Shown: in pieces, positions 15,117 to 25,139 of the stretch | Layout of the letters: each line of letters begins with the position of its first letter | Numbering within the stretch: position 1 is the stretch's first letter | NCBI GenBank assembly: GCA_947167105.1 | Contig: CAMVGU010000007.1 | Location: 1 to 64,000, forward strand | Length of the DNA stretch: 64,000 nt | Origin: an uncultured Selenomonas sp. | Lineage (GTDB): Bacteria > Bacillota > Negativicutes > Selenomonadales > Selenomonadaceae | Reading direction: 5' to 3' | The notes under the pieces: generated by a model | Told to the model about the DNA's origin: nothing | Database searches by the model: none | What the model saw: the letters and a program-made list of their open reading frames with translations, nothing else | Position numbers and translations under genes: made by a program

Positions 15117-15587
15117 ATGAGTATTACATTGAATCAGGATTTGATCCTCCTGGATGTGGAGGCAGGAAGCCAGTATGAGCTTCTGAGCATTGCGGCAGAT
15201 AATCTGCATAAGCAGGGATTTGTGAAGGACAGCTACAGGGAGGCAGTGATTGCCAGGGAAAAGGTTTTTGCCACAGGGCTGCCCACCATGAATGGTGGGG
15301 GCGTGGCCATTCCCCACACGGACATCGAGCATGTGGAGCAGGCAGCTATCAGCTTCTGCACGCTGAAAAGTCCCGTGGAATTCGTGGTGATGGGGGATGA
15401 AAACAGCAGGGTTTCCGTAAGCATGATTTTCATGCTGGCTCTCAAGGAGGCCCACTCCCAGATTGAGATGCTGCAGGAGCTCATGGGGATTCTGCAGGAC
15501 GAGGAAGCCCTGGAATATCTCAAAGGAGAGACTGATAAGGAAAGTATATGCCGTTTCCTGCAGGGACGCCTGCCGGACGTTGCATAG
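15117..15587 (+). CDS. PTS system IIA component, galactitol/pentitol type
   Basis: EIIA of the fructose/mannitol fold, as found in galactitol-family systems. It accepts phosphate from HPr on His67 in GGGVAIPHTD and passes it to EIIB. Length 156 is typical. It is the first gene of the operon, 43 bases ahead of IIB. Sugar specificity lies in IIC; the operon content points to a pentitol. Confidence 0.9.
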   Translation: MSITLNQDLILLDVEAGSQYELLSIAADNLHKQGFVKDSYREAVIAREKVFATGLPTMNGGGVAIPHTDIEHVEQAAISFCTLKSPVEFVVMGDENSRVSVSMIFMLALKEAHSQIEMLQELMGILQDEEALEYLKGETDKESICRFLQGRLPDVA

Positions 15588-15630
15588 AGTAGGTTAAGGA
15601 ATTTATTTACATCAAGAAGGAGAGAGTATC

Positions 15631-15924
15631 ATGGCAGCAGGAAAGAAAGTTGTATTGGTGGCATGCGGCACGGGGATTGCAACCTCCACTGTGGTGAACA
15701 AGGCTGTGGAGAAAATTGCCAAGGAGAACAACCTGCAGGTGGAGATCATCCAGTGCAAGATGATGGAGGTGCCGGGCTATGCAGACAGGGCAAGCCTTTT
15801 GGTAACCACCACCGTGGTGGACAAGGACAAGTATTCCTTCCCCATTGTCAATGGCCGCCCCTTCCTCACCGGTGTGGGGAAGGCCAAGGCAGAGCAGGAA
15901 ATCAGGGATTATCTGGCAAACTAA
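15631..15924 (+). CDS. PTS system IIB component, galactitol/pentitol type
   Basis: A 97-residue EIIB with the phospho-cysteine at residue 12 in VACGTGIATST, matching GatB-like proteins. It phosphorylates the polyol during transport through EIIC. Preceded by AAGAAGGAGAG. Located between IIA and IIC as in other Gat-type operons. Confidence 0.92.
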   Translation: MAAGKKVVLVACGTGIATSTVVNKAVEKIAKENNLQVEIIQCKMMEVPGYADRASLLVTTTVVDKDKYSFPIVNGRPFLTGVGKAKAEQEIRDYLAN

Positions 15925-16012
15925 GATTTTTTAGCAGGCGTCCGGCAGCACGGGAGTGCTTCCTGTGCTGTCAGGGGTGCCGGGGGAAAAAAAGAGAGGA
16001 GAGAAAAGGAAA

Positions 16013-17287
16013 ATGGAAAATGCAACTCAGCTGGTTCAGGCCTTTCTGGCCCTGGGGCCTACTGTGATTCTTCCGGTATTTATCTTTATCATCGGTCTTG
16101 GCTTCGGCTGCGGCGTAGGGACAGCTTTCCGTTCCGGTCTGACCATCGGCGTGGGTTTTGTGGGAATCGGCTTGGTAGTAGGCCTGCTGGTGGATAATCT
16201 TGGTCCTGCGGCACAGGCCATGGTAGCAAACTTCGGCATACAGCTCAATATGATCGATGTGGGCTGGCCCGGCTCCGCCAGTATTTCCTGGGCTTCGCCC
16301 ATCGCGGCCATCATACTGCCCGTAGGGCTGCTGGTGAATGTGGTCATGCTGATGACCAAGACCACGAAGACCATGGATGTGGATATCTGGAACTACTGGC
16401 ATTTCACCTTCTGCGGGGCCTGCGTCTATGCTCTTTCCCAGAGCTTTGCCTTGGCCATTGTTGCTGCAGTGCTCTTTGAAATCGTGACCTTGAAGATTGC
16501 TGACTGGACTGCTCCTTACATGGAGAAGTATTTTGAGCTGGAGGGCGTTTCCGTTCCCACAGGCTCCACTTGCTCCTATGCGCCCATTGGCATTCCCCTT
16601 ATCTGGCTGATCCAGAAGATTCCCGTCATCAAGGATTTGAAGGCAGATCCTGACTACATTCAGCAGAAGTTCGGCATTTTCGGCGAGCCAATCTTTATGG
16701 GCCTGATTCTGGGCTGCGTACTGGGTGCCCTGGCAGGCTATGGGCCGGGTGAGATCGTCCATGTGGGCATGGCTATGGCAGGTGTCATGGTGCTGATGCC
16801 CCGCATGGTGAAGCTGCTGATGGAAGGCTTGATTCCTGTTTCTGAAGCCGCCCGCGAGTTTTTGCAGAAGCGTTTCGGAGAGGAGTCCGAGCAGGCCAAT
16901 ATCTACATCGGTCTTGATGCTGCTGTCACCACCGGCCATCCCGCCGTTATCGCCACGGCTCTGATCCTGGTACCGATTACCCTCTTTTTAGCGGTTATCC
17001 TGCCCGGCAACAATGTGCTGCCTTTCGGTGATCTGGCAACCATTCCCTTTATTGTGGCCATGATTGTGGCTGCGGCCCGGGGTAACATCGTCCATTCAGT
17101 GCTGGCCAGCGTGATTGTTATCAGCATGTCCCTCCTGATGGCCTCTGTGATGGGCCCCTTCGTGACGGAAATGGGTGTTACGGCTAACTTCAAGATGCCG
17201 GACGGTGCTGCCATGATTTCCGCCATCGACCAGGGCGGCAACCTCATCAACTTCGTTATCTTCGAGATCTTCCGTCTCTTCGCCTGA
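16013..17287 (+). CDS. PTS system IIC component, galactitol/pentitol type (membrane permease)
   Basis: GatC-type EIIC with about ten hydrophobic segments across 424 residues; the N-terminal stretch LGPTVILPVFIFIIGLGFG and the conserved EGVSVPTGSTCSYAPIGIP region are visible. It forms the polyol channel in the inner membrane. ATG 16013 is preferred over the longer start at 15956 because GGAGAGAAAAGG lies just ahead and family members begin at this point. Confidence 0.92.
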   Translation: MENATQLVQAFLALGPTVILPVFIFIIGLGFGCGVGTAFRSGLTIGVGFVGIGLVVGLLVDNLGPAAQAMVANFGIQLNMIDVGWPGSASISWASPIAAIILPVGLLVNVVMLMTKTTKTMDVDIWNYWHFTFCGACVYALSQSFALAIVAAVLFEIVTLKIADWTAPYMEKYFELEGVSVPTGSTCSYAPIGIPLIWLIQKIPVIKDLKADPDYIQQKFGIFGEPIFMGLILGCVLGALAGYGPGEIVHVGMAMAGVMVLMPRMVKLLMEGLIPVSEAAREFLQKRFGEESEQANIYIGLDAAVTTGHPAVIATALILVPITLFLAVILPGNNVLPFGDLATIPFIVAMIVAAARGNIVHSVLASVIVISMSLLMASVMGPFVTEMGVTANFKMPDGAAMISAIDQGGNLINFVIFEIFRLFA

Positions 17288-17401
17288 TTTTGATTGATCA
17301 AAACAAAATAGGAATGCGGCAGTTCCGCAGGGGAGAACTGCCGTGGGGACAAGAGCAAGCATAATACTTTAATTCTTTATCAATTTAAGGAGGAAAATAT
17401 A

Positions 17402-18454
17402 ATGAAAGCATTGGTAAAAATGGAGCCGGGTGCAGGACATTGGGAACTGATTGATAAGCCGGAGCCTTCCATCAATGACGACCAGGTGAAAATCAAGGTG
17501 GATTATATCGGTGTCTGCGGCAGCGATATCCATACCTTTGAGGGGCATTACAATGTAAATGCCAAGGGCCTTACCATCGGCCATGAGTTCGCGGGCGTTG
17601 CCGTGGAGGTAGGCAAGAACGTGAAGCATGTGAAGGTGGGGGACAAGGTCACCTCCGAGACTACCTTCGAGGTCTGCGGCAAGTGCCGTTACTGCAGGAC
17701 CGGGGAGTATAACCTCTGCGCCACCCGCAAGGGCCTGGGCACCCAGCAGGACGGGGCCATGACGGATTACATCATCGCCCGTGGAGCCAGCGTCCATGTG
17801 CTGCCGGAGAATGTGACCACCCGCGAGGCCTCCATCACCGAGGCGGCGGCCTGCGCTTACCACGGTGTCTATCAGGCGGAAGTGAAGCCGGGGGATGTGG
17901 TACTGGTGCTTGGCCCCGGTCCCATCGGTCTCCTGGTGGCTCAGATAGTCATGGCACGGGGAGGCAAGGTCATCATGACCGGTCTTACTCAGGATGCGGG
18001 CCGCCTGAAGATTGCCAAGGAAAAGTTCGGCGTGGAATACATTGTAGATGTGCAGCAGGATGACCTGGATGCACTGGTGAAGGATCTGACGGATGGCTAT
18101 GGCGCTGATGTGTGCTACGACTGCACCGGCGCCGTCCCCTCCATGCAGACGGGCCTCAAGCTGCTGCGGAAGCGGGGGCAGTATGTGCAGGTGGGACTCT
18201 TTGCCAGGGAAGTAGTTGATGTGAATTTCACGGATATAATCCAGAAGGAAATTACCGTCCGTGGCAGCCGCAGCCAGAATACCCATGACTGGGAGCCTAC
18301 CTTGAAGCTGATGAGCGAGAAGAAGATAGACGCAGACAAGATGATTACCCACGAGCTGGACATTGACCAGTGGGATGAGGCTTATCGCCTGATGAAGAGC
18401 GGCGAGGCTACCAAGGTGGTCATGCGTCCTCTGGGCGAGAAGAAAGGGGCATAA
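17402..18454 (+). CDS. Zinc-dependent polyol-phosphate dehydrogenase
   Basis: Medium-chain dehydrogenase of 350 residues. Catalytic zinc ligands C39 and HE at 61-62 are present, the structural zinc uses four cysteines (C92, C95, C98, C106), and the cofactor loop GPGPIG is near residue 174. In galactitol-family operons the enzyme oxidises the phosphorylated polyol. With transketolase next door, the likely product is a pentulose 5-phosphate. Its stop overlaps the start of the next gene (TAATG), so the two are co-translated. Confidence 0.9.
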   Translation: MKALVKMEPGAGHWELIDKPEPSINDDQVKIKVDYIGVCGSDIHTFEGHYNVNAKGLTIGHEFAGVAVEVGKNVKHVKVGDKVTSETTFEVCGKCRYCRTGEYNLCATRKGLGTQQDGAMTDYIIARGASVHVLPENVTTREASITEAAACAYHGVYQAEVKPGDVVLVLGPGPIGLLVAQIVMARGGKVIMTGLTQDAGRLKIAKEKFGVEYIVDVQQDDLDALVKDLTDGYGADVCYDCTGAVPSMQTGLKLLRKRGQYVQVGLFAREVVDVNFTDIIQKEITVRGSRSQNTHDWEPTLKLMSEKKIDADKMITHELDIDQWDEAYRLMKSGEATKVVMRPLGEKKGA

Positions 18455-19278
18455 TGATGACTACGGAAGAACTTCAGGCCAGGGCAAAAAATGTGCGGAA
18501 AAATATCATCCGCATGCTGGGCGAGGCAGGTTCCGGCCATCCGGGGGGCTCCCTTTCCATTGCAGATATTCTGGTGACCCTCTACTTTGAGGAAATGAAC
18601 ATCGACCCTGCGCAGCCGAAGCAGCCCGACAGGGATCGCTTCGTTCTCTCCAAGGGCCATTCCGCTCCGGCGCTTTATGCGACCCTGGCAGAGAGAGGCT
18701 ATTTCCCGGAGGAGGAACTGCTGCGGCTCCGCAAGACAGGAGCACTGTTGCAGGGCCATCCCGATATGAAGCATATTCCGGGTGTGGATATGTCCACCGG
18801 TTCCCTGGGGCAGGGACTCTCCGCCGCCAATGGCATGGCTCTGGCCCTAAGGCTGGATAAGAGTGCCGCCAGGGTTTACGCCATTGTGGGTGACGGCGAA
18901 ATCCAGGAGGGACAGATCTGGGAGGCAGCCATGAGTGCCGCCCATTATAAGCTGGATAATCTGGTGTGCTTTATCGACCACAATGGACTGCAGATTGACG
19001 GCAGCAACGAGGAAGTCATGAACGTTAATCCCGTAGGGGATAAGTTCTGGGCCTTTGGCTGGCATGTCATCTCTATCAACGGACACGACATAGAGGCCAT
19101 CAGAGAGGCTCTGCAGGTGGCCCGCACTGTGAAGGGACAGCCTACTGCCATCGTGGCGGAGACGGTGAAGGGCAAGGGCGTATCCTTTATGGAAAATCAG
19201 GCGGGCTGGCACGGCAAGGCACCGAATGCGGAGCAGTGCCGGCAGGCGCTCCTTGAACTGGAAGGAGAGTGCAAGTGA
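18454..19278 (+). CDS. Transketolase, N-terminal subunit
   Basis: The thiamine-diphosphate-binding half of a split transketolase. [13 protein letters not shown] and the [15 protein letters not shown] segment (diphosphate and Mg2+ binding) are intact, with [10 protein letters not shown] as expected. Length 274 is normal for the split form. It pairs with the following gene and would feed xylulose 5-phosphate and ribose 5-phosphate into the pentose phosphate pathway. Shares bases with genes on both sides. Confidence 0.95.
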   Translation: MMTTEELQARAKNVRKNIIRMLGEAGSGHPGGSLSIADILVTLYFEEMNIDPAQPKQPDRDRFVLSKGHSAPALYATLAERGYFPEEELLRLRKTGALLQGHPDMKHIPGVDMSTGSLGQGLSAANGMALALRLDKSAARVYAIVGDGEIQEGQIWEAAMSAAHYKLDNLVCFIDHNGLQIDGSNEEVMNVNPVGDKFWAFGWHVISINGHDIEAIREALQVARTVKGQPTAIVAETVKGKGVSFMENQAGWHGKAPNAEQCRQALLELEGECK

Positions 19279-20198
19279 TGGGGATAGCAACTAGAGAGGC
19301 TTACGGCAATGTGCTGAAAAATGAATTGGTGAAGAACCCGGATGTGGTGGTGCTGGATGCAGACCTGGGCAATGCCACCAAATCCATCACCTTCAAGTCC
19401 GTGGCGCCGGAGCGGTACTTTGATATGGGTATCTCCGAGCAGGATATGATGGGCACGGCGGCGGGGCTTGCCGCCTGCGGCAAGATTCCCTTTGCCAGCA
19501 CCTTTGCCATCTTTGCTGCCGGACGGGCCTTCGAGCAGGTGCGTAATTCCATTGCCTATCCTAAGCTAAACGTGAAGATTGCGGCCACCCATGCGGGCCT
19601 CACCGTGGGCGAGGACGGGGGCAGCCATCAGTCTGTGGAGGATATTTCCCTCATGCGTAGCCTGCCTAACATGACAGTGATTTCTCCCGCCGATGCCAGG
19701 GAGGCAGAGGAAGCCATCAAGGCAGCAGCCGGGTATGTCGGGCCTGTCTATATTCGCCTGGGCCGTGCTGCCGTGGAAGATATTCACCCAGAGGATTATA
19801 GATTCCAGTGGGGCAAGGGTGAAGTACTGCGGGAAGGTGCGGATGTGGGCATCATCGCCACGGGCATCATGGTGGCGAAAGCACTGGAAGCCGCAAAGCT
19901 ACTGGAGCAGGAGGGCATCCAGGCCCGGGTGGTAAACATCCATACCATCAAGCCTCTCGACCGGGAGCTGATTGCGGAAACTGCCGAAAAGACAGGTAAA
20001 ATCGTGACGGCAGAGGAGCACAGCGTTATTGGCGGCCTGGGCAGCGCAGTGGCCGAGGTACTGGTGCAGGAATGCCCTGTCAGGCAGGCCATGATAGGTG
20101 TGCGTGACAGCTTTGGCGAGTCCGGCAAGCCGGCAGAGCTTCTGGCCAAATACGGCCTCACGGCAGAGGATATTGTCCGGGCAGCAAAAGGGCTTTGA
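19278..20198 (+). CDS. Transketolase, C-terminal subunit
   Basis: Pyrimidine-binding and C-terminal domains of split transketolase: YFDMGISEQDMMGTAAGLA holds the conserved glutamate, and HAGLTVGEDGGSHQ the substrate-binding histidines. ATG 19278 overlaps the preceding TGA and follows GAAGGAGAG by nine bases; the upstream GTG at 19269 lacks this spacing. 306 residues, typical. Terminator follows. Confidence 0.95.
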   Translation: MGIATREAYGNVLKNELVKNPDVVVLDADLGNATKSITFKSVAPERYFDMGISEQDMMGTAAGLAACGKIPFASTFAIFAAGRAFEQVRNSIAYPKLNVKIAATHAGLTVGEDGGSHQSVEDISLMRSLPNMTVISPADAREAEEAIKAAAGYVGPVYIRLGRAAVEDIHPEDYRFQWGKGEVLREGADVGIIATGIMVAKALEAAKLLEQEGIQARVVNIHTIKPLDRELIAETAEKTGKIVTAEEHSVIGGLGSAVAEVLVQECPVRQAMIGVRDSFGESGKPAELLAKYGLTAEDIVRAAKGL

Positions 20199-20230
20199 GA
20201 AGGAGTTGCGTCCTTCCGTAACATAGGAAA

Positions 20231-20270
20231 GACAGCCGCTTCCTTTCCCCCTTCGGAAGCGGTTGTTTTC
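20231..20270 (+). terminator. Terminator of the pentitol operon
   Basis: CAGCCGCTTCC and GGAAGCGGTTG arms followed by TTTT, between transketolase and ndh. Confidence 0.7.
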
Positions 20271-20305
20271 GTATGAAGCAGTATTTGTGAAAGAGGTAGA
20301 TATTC

Positions 20306-21655
20306 ATGTCAAACAAGAGGCCCCATATTGTAGTGGTGGGCAGTGGCTTCGGTGGTATCAAGCTGTGCAAGATGCTGGCCGGGGAAGATGTGGAGGTCAC
20401 GCTGGTGGACAGGCATAACTTTCATCTGTTCCAGCCCCTGCTTTATCAGGTGTCCACTTCGGTGCTTTCTGTGGATGAGATAGCCTATCCCACCCGCAGT
20501 TTTTTCCGTGAAAACAGGAATATCAACTTCTTCATGGCCAAGGCCAAAGGGGTAGACCAGGAGCGCAATGTGCTCCTGACCAATCACGGGGAAATCTCCT
20601 ATGACTATCTGGTGCTGGCAGCCGGTGCTGCCACGAACTTCTTTGGCATGAAGTCGGTGGAAGAGAACGCATATGGCATGAAGACTGTCCAGGAAGCCAT
20701 TGCCATCCGCAATCATGTCATACATGAATTCGAGCGGGCGGATAAGCCTTACAGAAGCCCTGAGGAGCGGAAGCAGAAGCTGACCTTCGTGGTGGTGGGG
20801 GGCGGCCCCACGGGTATCGAGGAAGCGGGTGCCATCAGCGAACTGGTGGAGGTGCTGAAAAAAGAGTTCCATCATCTGGATTTCAGTGATGTCAGTATCA
20901 AGCTCATCGAGGCCACCGGCCATGTGCTGCCCATGATTACTCCCGACCTGCAGGAGTATACCGTCAAGACACTGCGGGAAAAGGGCGTGGAGGTCATGCT
21001 GAATACTCAGGTGGTGGACTATGACGGCAAGGTGCTGACCTTAAAATCCGGGGAGAAGATTCCCACCAGTACCGTTATCTGGGCCGCCGGTGTCAGGGCC
21101 GTGGACTTTATCAAGGACTGCGGCGGCGAATGTGCCAGGGACGGGCGTATCTGGGTGGAGGAGGATTTGCTGGTCAGGGGGGCAGTGCATCGTAATGTAT
21201 TCGCCATCGGCGACTGTGCCGCATTTATGCACGGGGATATGCAGCGCCCCCTTCCCACGGTGGCCCCGGTGGCTACCCAGGAAGCAGCAGTCTGCTGCCG
21301 GAATATCCTGAAGCTCATTCGCGGGGAAGCAAAGCTTACCAAATTCAAGTACAAGGATCTGGGAGCCATGGCCACCATCGGCAGGGGCAAGGCCGTGGTG
21401 AATTCCCCGAAAATGACGGGCTTTATAGCCTGGGTAGCCTGGATGTTCGTCCACCTCCTGCGCCTGGCCGGAGCACATACCAATTTCACCGTGGCCATCA
21501 AGTGGATCTGGAACCTCATGTCCGGTATCCGCCTGGGCCGCATTATCACCAGCATCAAGCTGGACAGCGGCAAGCTGACCATTCCCAAGATAGAAGAAGA
21601 TTTTTCCCATGTACGCAATGTGAATGAAGGTAAGCCGGTTATCTGGGATAAATAA
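20306..21655 (+). CDS. ndh: Type II NADH dehydrogenase (NDH-2)
   Basis: A non-proton-pumping NADH:quinone oxidoreductase. FAD motif VVVGSGFGGIKL at residues 9-20, NADH motif VVVGGGPTGIEEAG near 162, and the second FAD motif NVFAIGDCA are all present. Length 449 is slightly longer than average, with a hydrophobic C-terminal stretch (FIAWVAWMFVHLLRLAG) that anchors it to the inner face of the membrane. Following a pentitol operon it may serve to reoxidise NADH from polyol oxidation; this is inference. Confidence 0.93.
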   Translation: MSNKRPHIVVVGSGFGGIKLCKMLAGEDVEVTLVDRHNFHLFQPLLYQVSTSVLSVDEIAYPTRSFFRENRNINFFMAKAKGVDQERNVLLTNHGEISYDYLVLAAGAATNFFGMKSVEENAYGMKTVQEAIAIRNHVIHEFERADKPYRSPEERKQKLTFVVVGGGPTGIEEAGAISELVEVLKKEFHHLDFSDVSIKLIEATGHVLPMITPDLQEYTVKTLREKGVEVMLNTQVVDYDGKVLTLKSGEKIPTSTVIWAAGVRAVDFIKDCGGECARDGRIWVEEDLLVRGAVHRNVFAIGDCAAFMHGDMQRPLPTVAPVATQEAAVCCRNILKLIRGEAKLTKFKYKDLGAMATIGRGKAVVNSPKMTGFIAWVAWMFVHLLRLAGAHTNFTVAIKWIWNLMSGIRLGRIITSIKLDSGKLTIPKIEEDFSHVRNVNEGKPVIWDK

Positions 21656-21702
21656 CAGTGATTTCTGCATGATACTGCATAAATTCAAAGGAGGCGGAAA
21701 AA

Positions 21703-23400
21703 GTGGATCAATGGACAATACGGCAGAAGCTCTATGTTGTTTTCGGTACCCTGATTATGGTGTTCCTGTGTGTAAGCCTGTATTCGGTCTATGCCCTGCA
21801 CAGCATCAACGAAGGTGCCATGCGCATTGCCACGACACATCTGTACAGCGTCCTGGCCGCCAGCGACAATGGCAGGGCCATGGAGCAATATCGTCAGTTG
21901 GAATATGCCATCGTGACGGCTCCGACTCTCAGCAGCCGGGCTTATGCAGAAAAGAAGGCGTGGAAGCTGGGGGATCAGATAGATATTACCTTCGAGACAC
22001 TGGAGCAGAGTATGGCAGGCCAGGCGGATGATAACCTCCGGAATTTGCGGCAGAAGTGGGACAGCTATAAAGGAGAGCTGAAAAACGTCAGCACGCTGGC
22101 GGACAATCACCAGACAGACCGGGCCAGTGCCATGCTGGATGCCTCGTCGGGCGAATTCGAGGAACTGGTTGATGGCCTGTCCCGGGTCATAGATGCCCGC
22201 AAGGATTTCATCAATGAGGAAACCAAAGCCTCCAATGCAGCCTATGACCGCACCCGCAGCATCCTGATTTTCTCCCTTTTGCTGGTCATGCTGCTGTCAG
22301 GCTCCATGGCATATTATCTGAGCCGTTCCATCAATGCTTCCATCACCTATCTGATGGGCATTGCCAGGGAGATTGCCCAGGGCAACCTGACTGTGGATGT
22401 TACGCCCAAGACACGGGATGAGTTCGGCACTCTGACCAGTGCCTTCGCCGATACGGTACAGCATCTGAAGGGACTGATACAGGATATTTCCGGCACCTCG
22501 GAAAATCTGGCGGCCTTTTCAGAGGAACTGACGGCCAATGCAGACCAGTCGGCTCTGGCCACTCAGCAGGTGGCGGATTCCATCGGCAATGTGGCGGAAA
22601 GCATGAGCAAGCAGGAAGGTGAGGTCAAAACCTCCGCCGCGGGAATCCAGGACATGGCCGACGAGATGATTGCTTTTGAGCGGCTGTCGGAGGATTCTGC
22701 CAAGGCGGCACATAGGGTGGAGAAGATTGCCGGCGAGGGACGCAACGCCATTGCAGGGGCTGTTTCCCAGATGGAGGCCATAGCGGACTCCGTGACGGAG
22801 AGCGCGGAAGTCATTCGCAAGCTGGCCCGGCGCTCCGCCGAGATCAGCGATATCTCGGACACGATTTCCGATATTGCCGATCAGACCAATCTGCTGGCTC
22901 TGAATGCAGCCATAGAGGCGGCACGAGCGGGAGAGCAGGGCAGGGGCTTTGCCGTGGTGGCAGACGAAGTGCGCAAGCTGGCCGAAGGCAGCGGCAAGGC
23001 CGCAGGAGAGATTGCCGACCTTATCAGAACAATACAGACGGATACTGACCGGGCTGTGGAACGCATGGAAAAAGGCACGGCAGATGTAGAGGCCGGGAAA
23101 AAGGTGGTGGATGAGGCTGGAAAATCCTTTGGCACCATAGTGGAGGCTGTGTCGGGCCTGACGGAGAATGCGGAAAATATACTGGTGGCAGCTCAGGCTT
23201 TTGCCGGCAGTGCCAATGATCTGGTAGCTACCATGGACAGCCTGAACCGTACCGCCGGAGAAGTTTCCCAGGAAACTGAGTCTGTGTCGGCTGCCACGGA
23301 GGAGCTTTCCGCCTCCATGGACGAAATAGCCACAGCCAGCAAGAACATGGCAGAGATGGCTCAGAAATTGCAGAATTCGACTGCTCAGTTCCAGCTGTGA
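21703..23400 (+). CDS. Methyl-accepting chemotaxis protein
   Basis: Transmembrane chemoreceptor: TM1 ([21 protein letters not shown]), a periplasmic four-helix ligand domain of about 155 residues, TM2 ([21 protein letters not shown]), a HAMP domain, and the cytoplasmic signalling coiled coil with the hairpin tip ([20 protein letters not shown]). GTG start follows GGAGGCGG. The next gene, 16 bases later, encodes a sugar-binding lipoprotein without a transporter, so the two probably form a receptor and its ligand-loaded partner. Confidence 0.93.
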   Translation: MDQWTIRQKLYVVFGTLIMVFLCVSLYSVYALHSINEGAMRIATTHLYSVLAASDNGRAMEQYRQLEYAIVTAPTLSSRAYAEKKAWKLGDQIDITFETLEQSMAGQADDNLRNLRQKWDSYKGELKNVSTLADNHQTDRASAMLDASSGEFEELVDGLSRVIDARKDFINEETKASNAAYDRTRSILIFSLLLVMLLSGSMAYYLSRSINASITYLMGIAREIAQGNLTVDVTPKTRDEFGTLTSAFADTVQHLKGLIQDISGTSENLAAFSEELTANADQSALATQQVADSIGNVAESMSKQEGEVKTSAAGIQDMADEMIAFERLSEDSAKAAHRVEKIAGEGRNAIAGAVSQMEAIADSVTESAEVIRKLARRSAEISDISDTISDIADQTNLLALNAAIEAARAGEQGRGFAVVADEVRKLAEGSGKAAGEIADLIRTIQTDTDRAVERMEKGTADVEAGKKVVDEAGKSFGTIVEAVSGLTENAENILVAAQAFAGSANDLVATMDSLNRTAGEVSQETESVSAATEELSASMDEIATASKNMAEMAQKLQNSTAQFQL

Positions 23401-23415
23401 GGGGAGGGAACCGCC

Positions 23416-24450
23416 GTGAAGAGGATTATGACCATTTTTTTGCTGCTCTGCGGACTTATGCTGGCCGCTTTTGCTGCCGGCTGTGGCCAGGATGAAGGTG
23501 AGGGTAAGACCGTGGCCCTTTTGTTTCCCAATCCAAGTGCCGGAGGGCCATGGCAGTATATAGGGGATACCTGCAACAAGCAGATGCAGGAGGCAGGCTA
23601 CAAGACCAATTTCCAGTTTTGCAGTTCGCCGGAGAATCAGGTGCAGCAACTGCGAGAGGCTATCGCGGAAAATCCTGCCTGCATTGTAATTGCTGCCCAG
23701 GATACGGGCAATCTGGGAGAAGCCCTGGCAGAAGCCAAGGAGGCAGGCATTCCGGTTGTGGCCTATGACCGGGTTATTATGCACACGGATGCTATTTCCT
23801 ATTACGCCTCCTTCGAGAATTCCTCCGTGGGGGAATTTATGGCCCGCTATGTGGAGGAAAAGCTGAATCTCAAAGGGGGAGCAGGCCCCTTCAACATAGA
23901 GTTCCTGGCGGGTGACCCGGCAGATACCAACGCACCCCAGTTTTACGGAGGCGCTTACGACTACTTGAAGCCTTACATAGACAAGGGGCAGCTGGTGGTA
24001 CGCTCCGGGCAGGTCTCCTTTCAGGATGTGGCTACCCCTGGCTGGAGCGGCGAGAAAGCTCAGTCCCGTATGGAGGACATACTGCGCAGGTATTACAGCG
24101 GCGGGGAGGCTCTTAATATAGTCATTGCCTCCAATGATGACCTGGCAGCAGGAGTTTTGAAAGCACAGCGGTCTGTGGGCTACAGTGGCCCTGCCACTCT
24201 GCTGACCGGTCAGGATGCCAGCAGTGAAGCAGTGGAAAATATCCGCACGGGCAGGCAGGCCATGACCATCTATAAAGATCCGGCGGTGCTTTGCACCAAG
24301 ATTGTCCGCATGGTAAAAGCCATGGTAGAGGGCAGCCAGCCGGCGGTTAATGATGTGACCAATATCAGGAACGATAAAATAACCATACCGAGCTATTTGT
24401 GCATACCTGTTATTGTGGACAGGGAAAATTTGGATATAGTCAAAAATTGA
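23416..24450 (+). CDS. Sugar-binding periplasmic-type lipoprotein
   Basis: Substrate-binding protein of the ribose/xylose class (Peripla_BP_4). Signal peptide with lipobox ending at Cys23 (FAAGC). The mature part has the usual two-lobe pattern: VALLFPNPSAGGPWQ, CIVIAAQDTGNLGEAL, GIPVVAYDRV, VIASNDDLAAGVLKA. No ATPase or permease gene lies nearby. Wedged between a chemoreceptor and rpiB, it is more likely a sensor of a pentose or pentitol than an uptake component; this rests on context. GTG start. Confidence 0.85.
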   Translation: MKRIMTIFLLLCGLMLAAFAAGCGQDEGEGKTVALLFPNPSAGGPWQYIGDTCNKQMQEAGYKTNFQFCSSPENQVQQLREAIAENPACIVIAAQDTGNLGEALAEAKEAGIPVVAYDRVIMHTDAISYYASFENSSVGEFMARYVEEKLNLKGGAGPFNIEFLAGDPADTNAPQFYGGAYDYLKPYIDKGQLVVRSGQVSFQDVATPGWSGEKAQSRMEDILRRYYSGGEALNIVIASNDDLAAGVLKAQRSVGYSGPATLLTGQDASSEAVENIRTGRQAMTIYKDPAVLCTKIVRMVKAMVEGSQPAVNDVTNIRNDKITIPSYLCIPVIVDRENLDIVKN

Positions 24451-24473
24451 AGGCAATAAGGGAGGAATTCTTT

Positions 24474-24923
24474 ATGAAAATCACCATCGGCAGCGATCAC
24501 GGAGCAGTGGAACTGAAGGAAGAGGTAAAAAGGGTGCTGCAGGAATTTGCTGACATTCAGGTGACGGATGTTGGCACCTTCGGCACGGAGGCGGTGGATT
24601 ATCCGGATATTGCGGAGAAGGTGTGCGCAGATGTGGTAGGCGGCAGGGCAGACAGGGGCATAGTGCTCTGCGGCACGGGCCTGGGCATTTCCATGGCGGC
24701 CAACAAGATTCACGGCATCCGCTGCGCCCTCTGCAACGATGTCTTTTCGGCGCGCATGTCCAGGGAGCATAACGATGCCAATGTCCTGGCCATGGGCGGG
24801 CGGGTGCTGGGCTTTGGCCCCGCAGGAGAAATCCTGAGGGTCTGGCTTACCTCCGAATTTACGGGAGGCCGTCATGCCAGGCGGGTGGAGAAGATCATGG
24901 TCCTGGAGGATAGGGGGAAATGA
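24474..24923 (+). CDS. rpiB: Ribose-5-phosphate isomerase B
   Basis: Interconverts ribulose 5-phosphate and ribose 5-phosphate. RpiB/LacAB hallmarks: ITIGSDHGAVELKEEV at the N-terminus, the catalytic cysteine loop IVLCGTGLGISMAANK, and CALCNDVFSARMSREHNDAN. ATG 24474 follows GGAGGAATTCTTT; longer starts have no such signal. 149 residues. It completes a pentose route with the transketolase genes upstream. Confidence 0.93.
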   Translation: MKITIGSDHGAVELKEEVKRVLQEFADIQVTDVGTFGTEAVDYPDIAEKVCADVVGGRADRGIVLCGTGLGISMAANKIHGIRCALCNDVFSARMSREHNDANVLAMGGRVLGFGPAGEILRVWLTSEFTGGRHARRVEKIMVLEDRGK

Positions 24924-24965
24924 CAGCCATTATTCTCTGCAATATTGTCTAGCGTTGCTGTCCAT

Positions 24966-25008
24966 AGTAAAAGAGCAGGAGGCACAGTGGTGCTGCCTGC
25001 TCTTTACT
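24966..25008. other. Long hairpin without T-run
   Basis: AGTAAAAGAGCAGG and CCTGCTCTTTACT, with inner GGCAC/GTGC pairing, form a 40-base stem-loop downstream of rpiB. No U-run follows on the plus strand, so it may be a weak terminator or the relic of a repeat. The rest of 24924-25140 shows nothing else I can name. Confidence 0.5.
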
Positions 25009-25139
25009 GGTGCGCTAGGCGGCGCTCTTCTGACCTGACGGACAGAGATCAGAGGCTGTCATCCTTTTCTTTTCGTACTCAAACTTCCCACATCAACAAT
25101 AAGGCACAAGCCTTAGAAATAGCGAGGTTTTGCCGATAA

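Noticed and set aside
15117-17287. Calling the PTS galactitol-specific (gatABC)
   Set aside because: Subunit family is right, but the operon lacks tagatose-phosphate enzymes and contains transketolase, so substrate was left as pentitol type.
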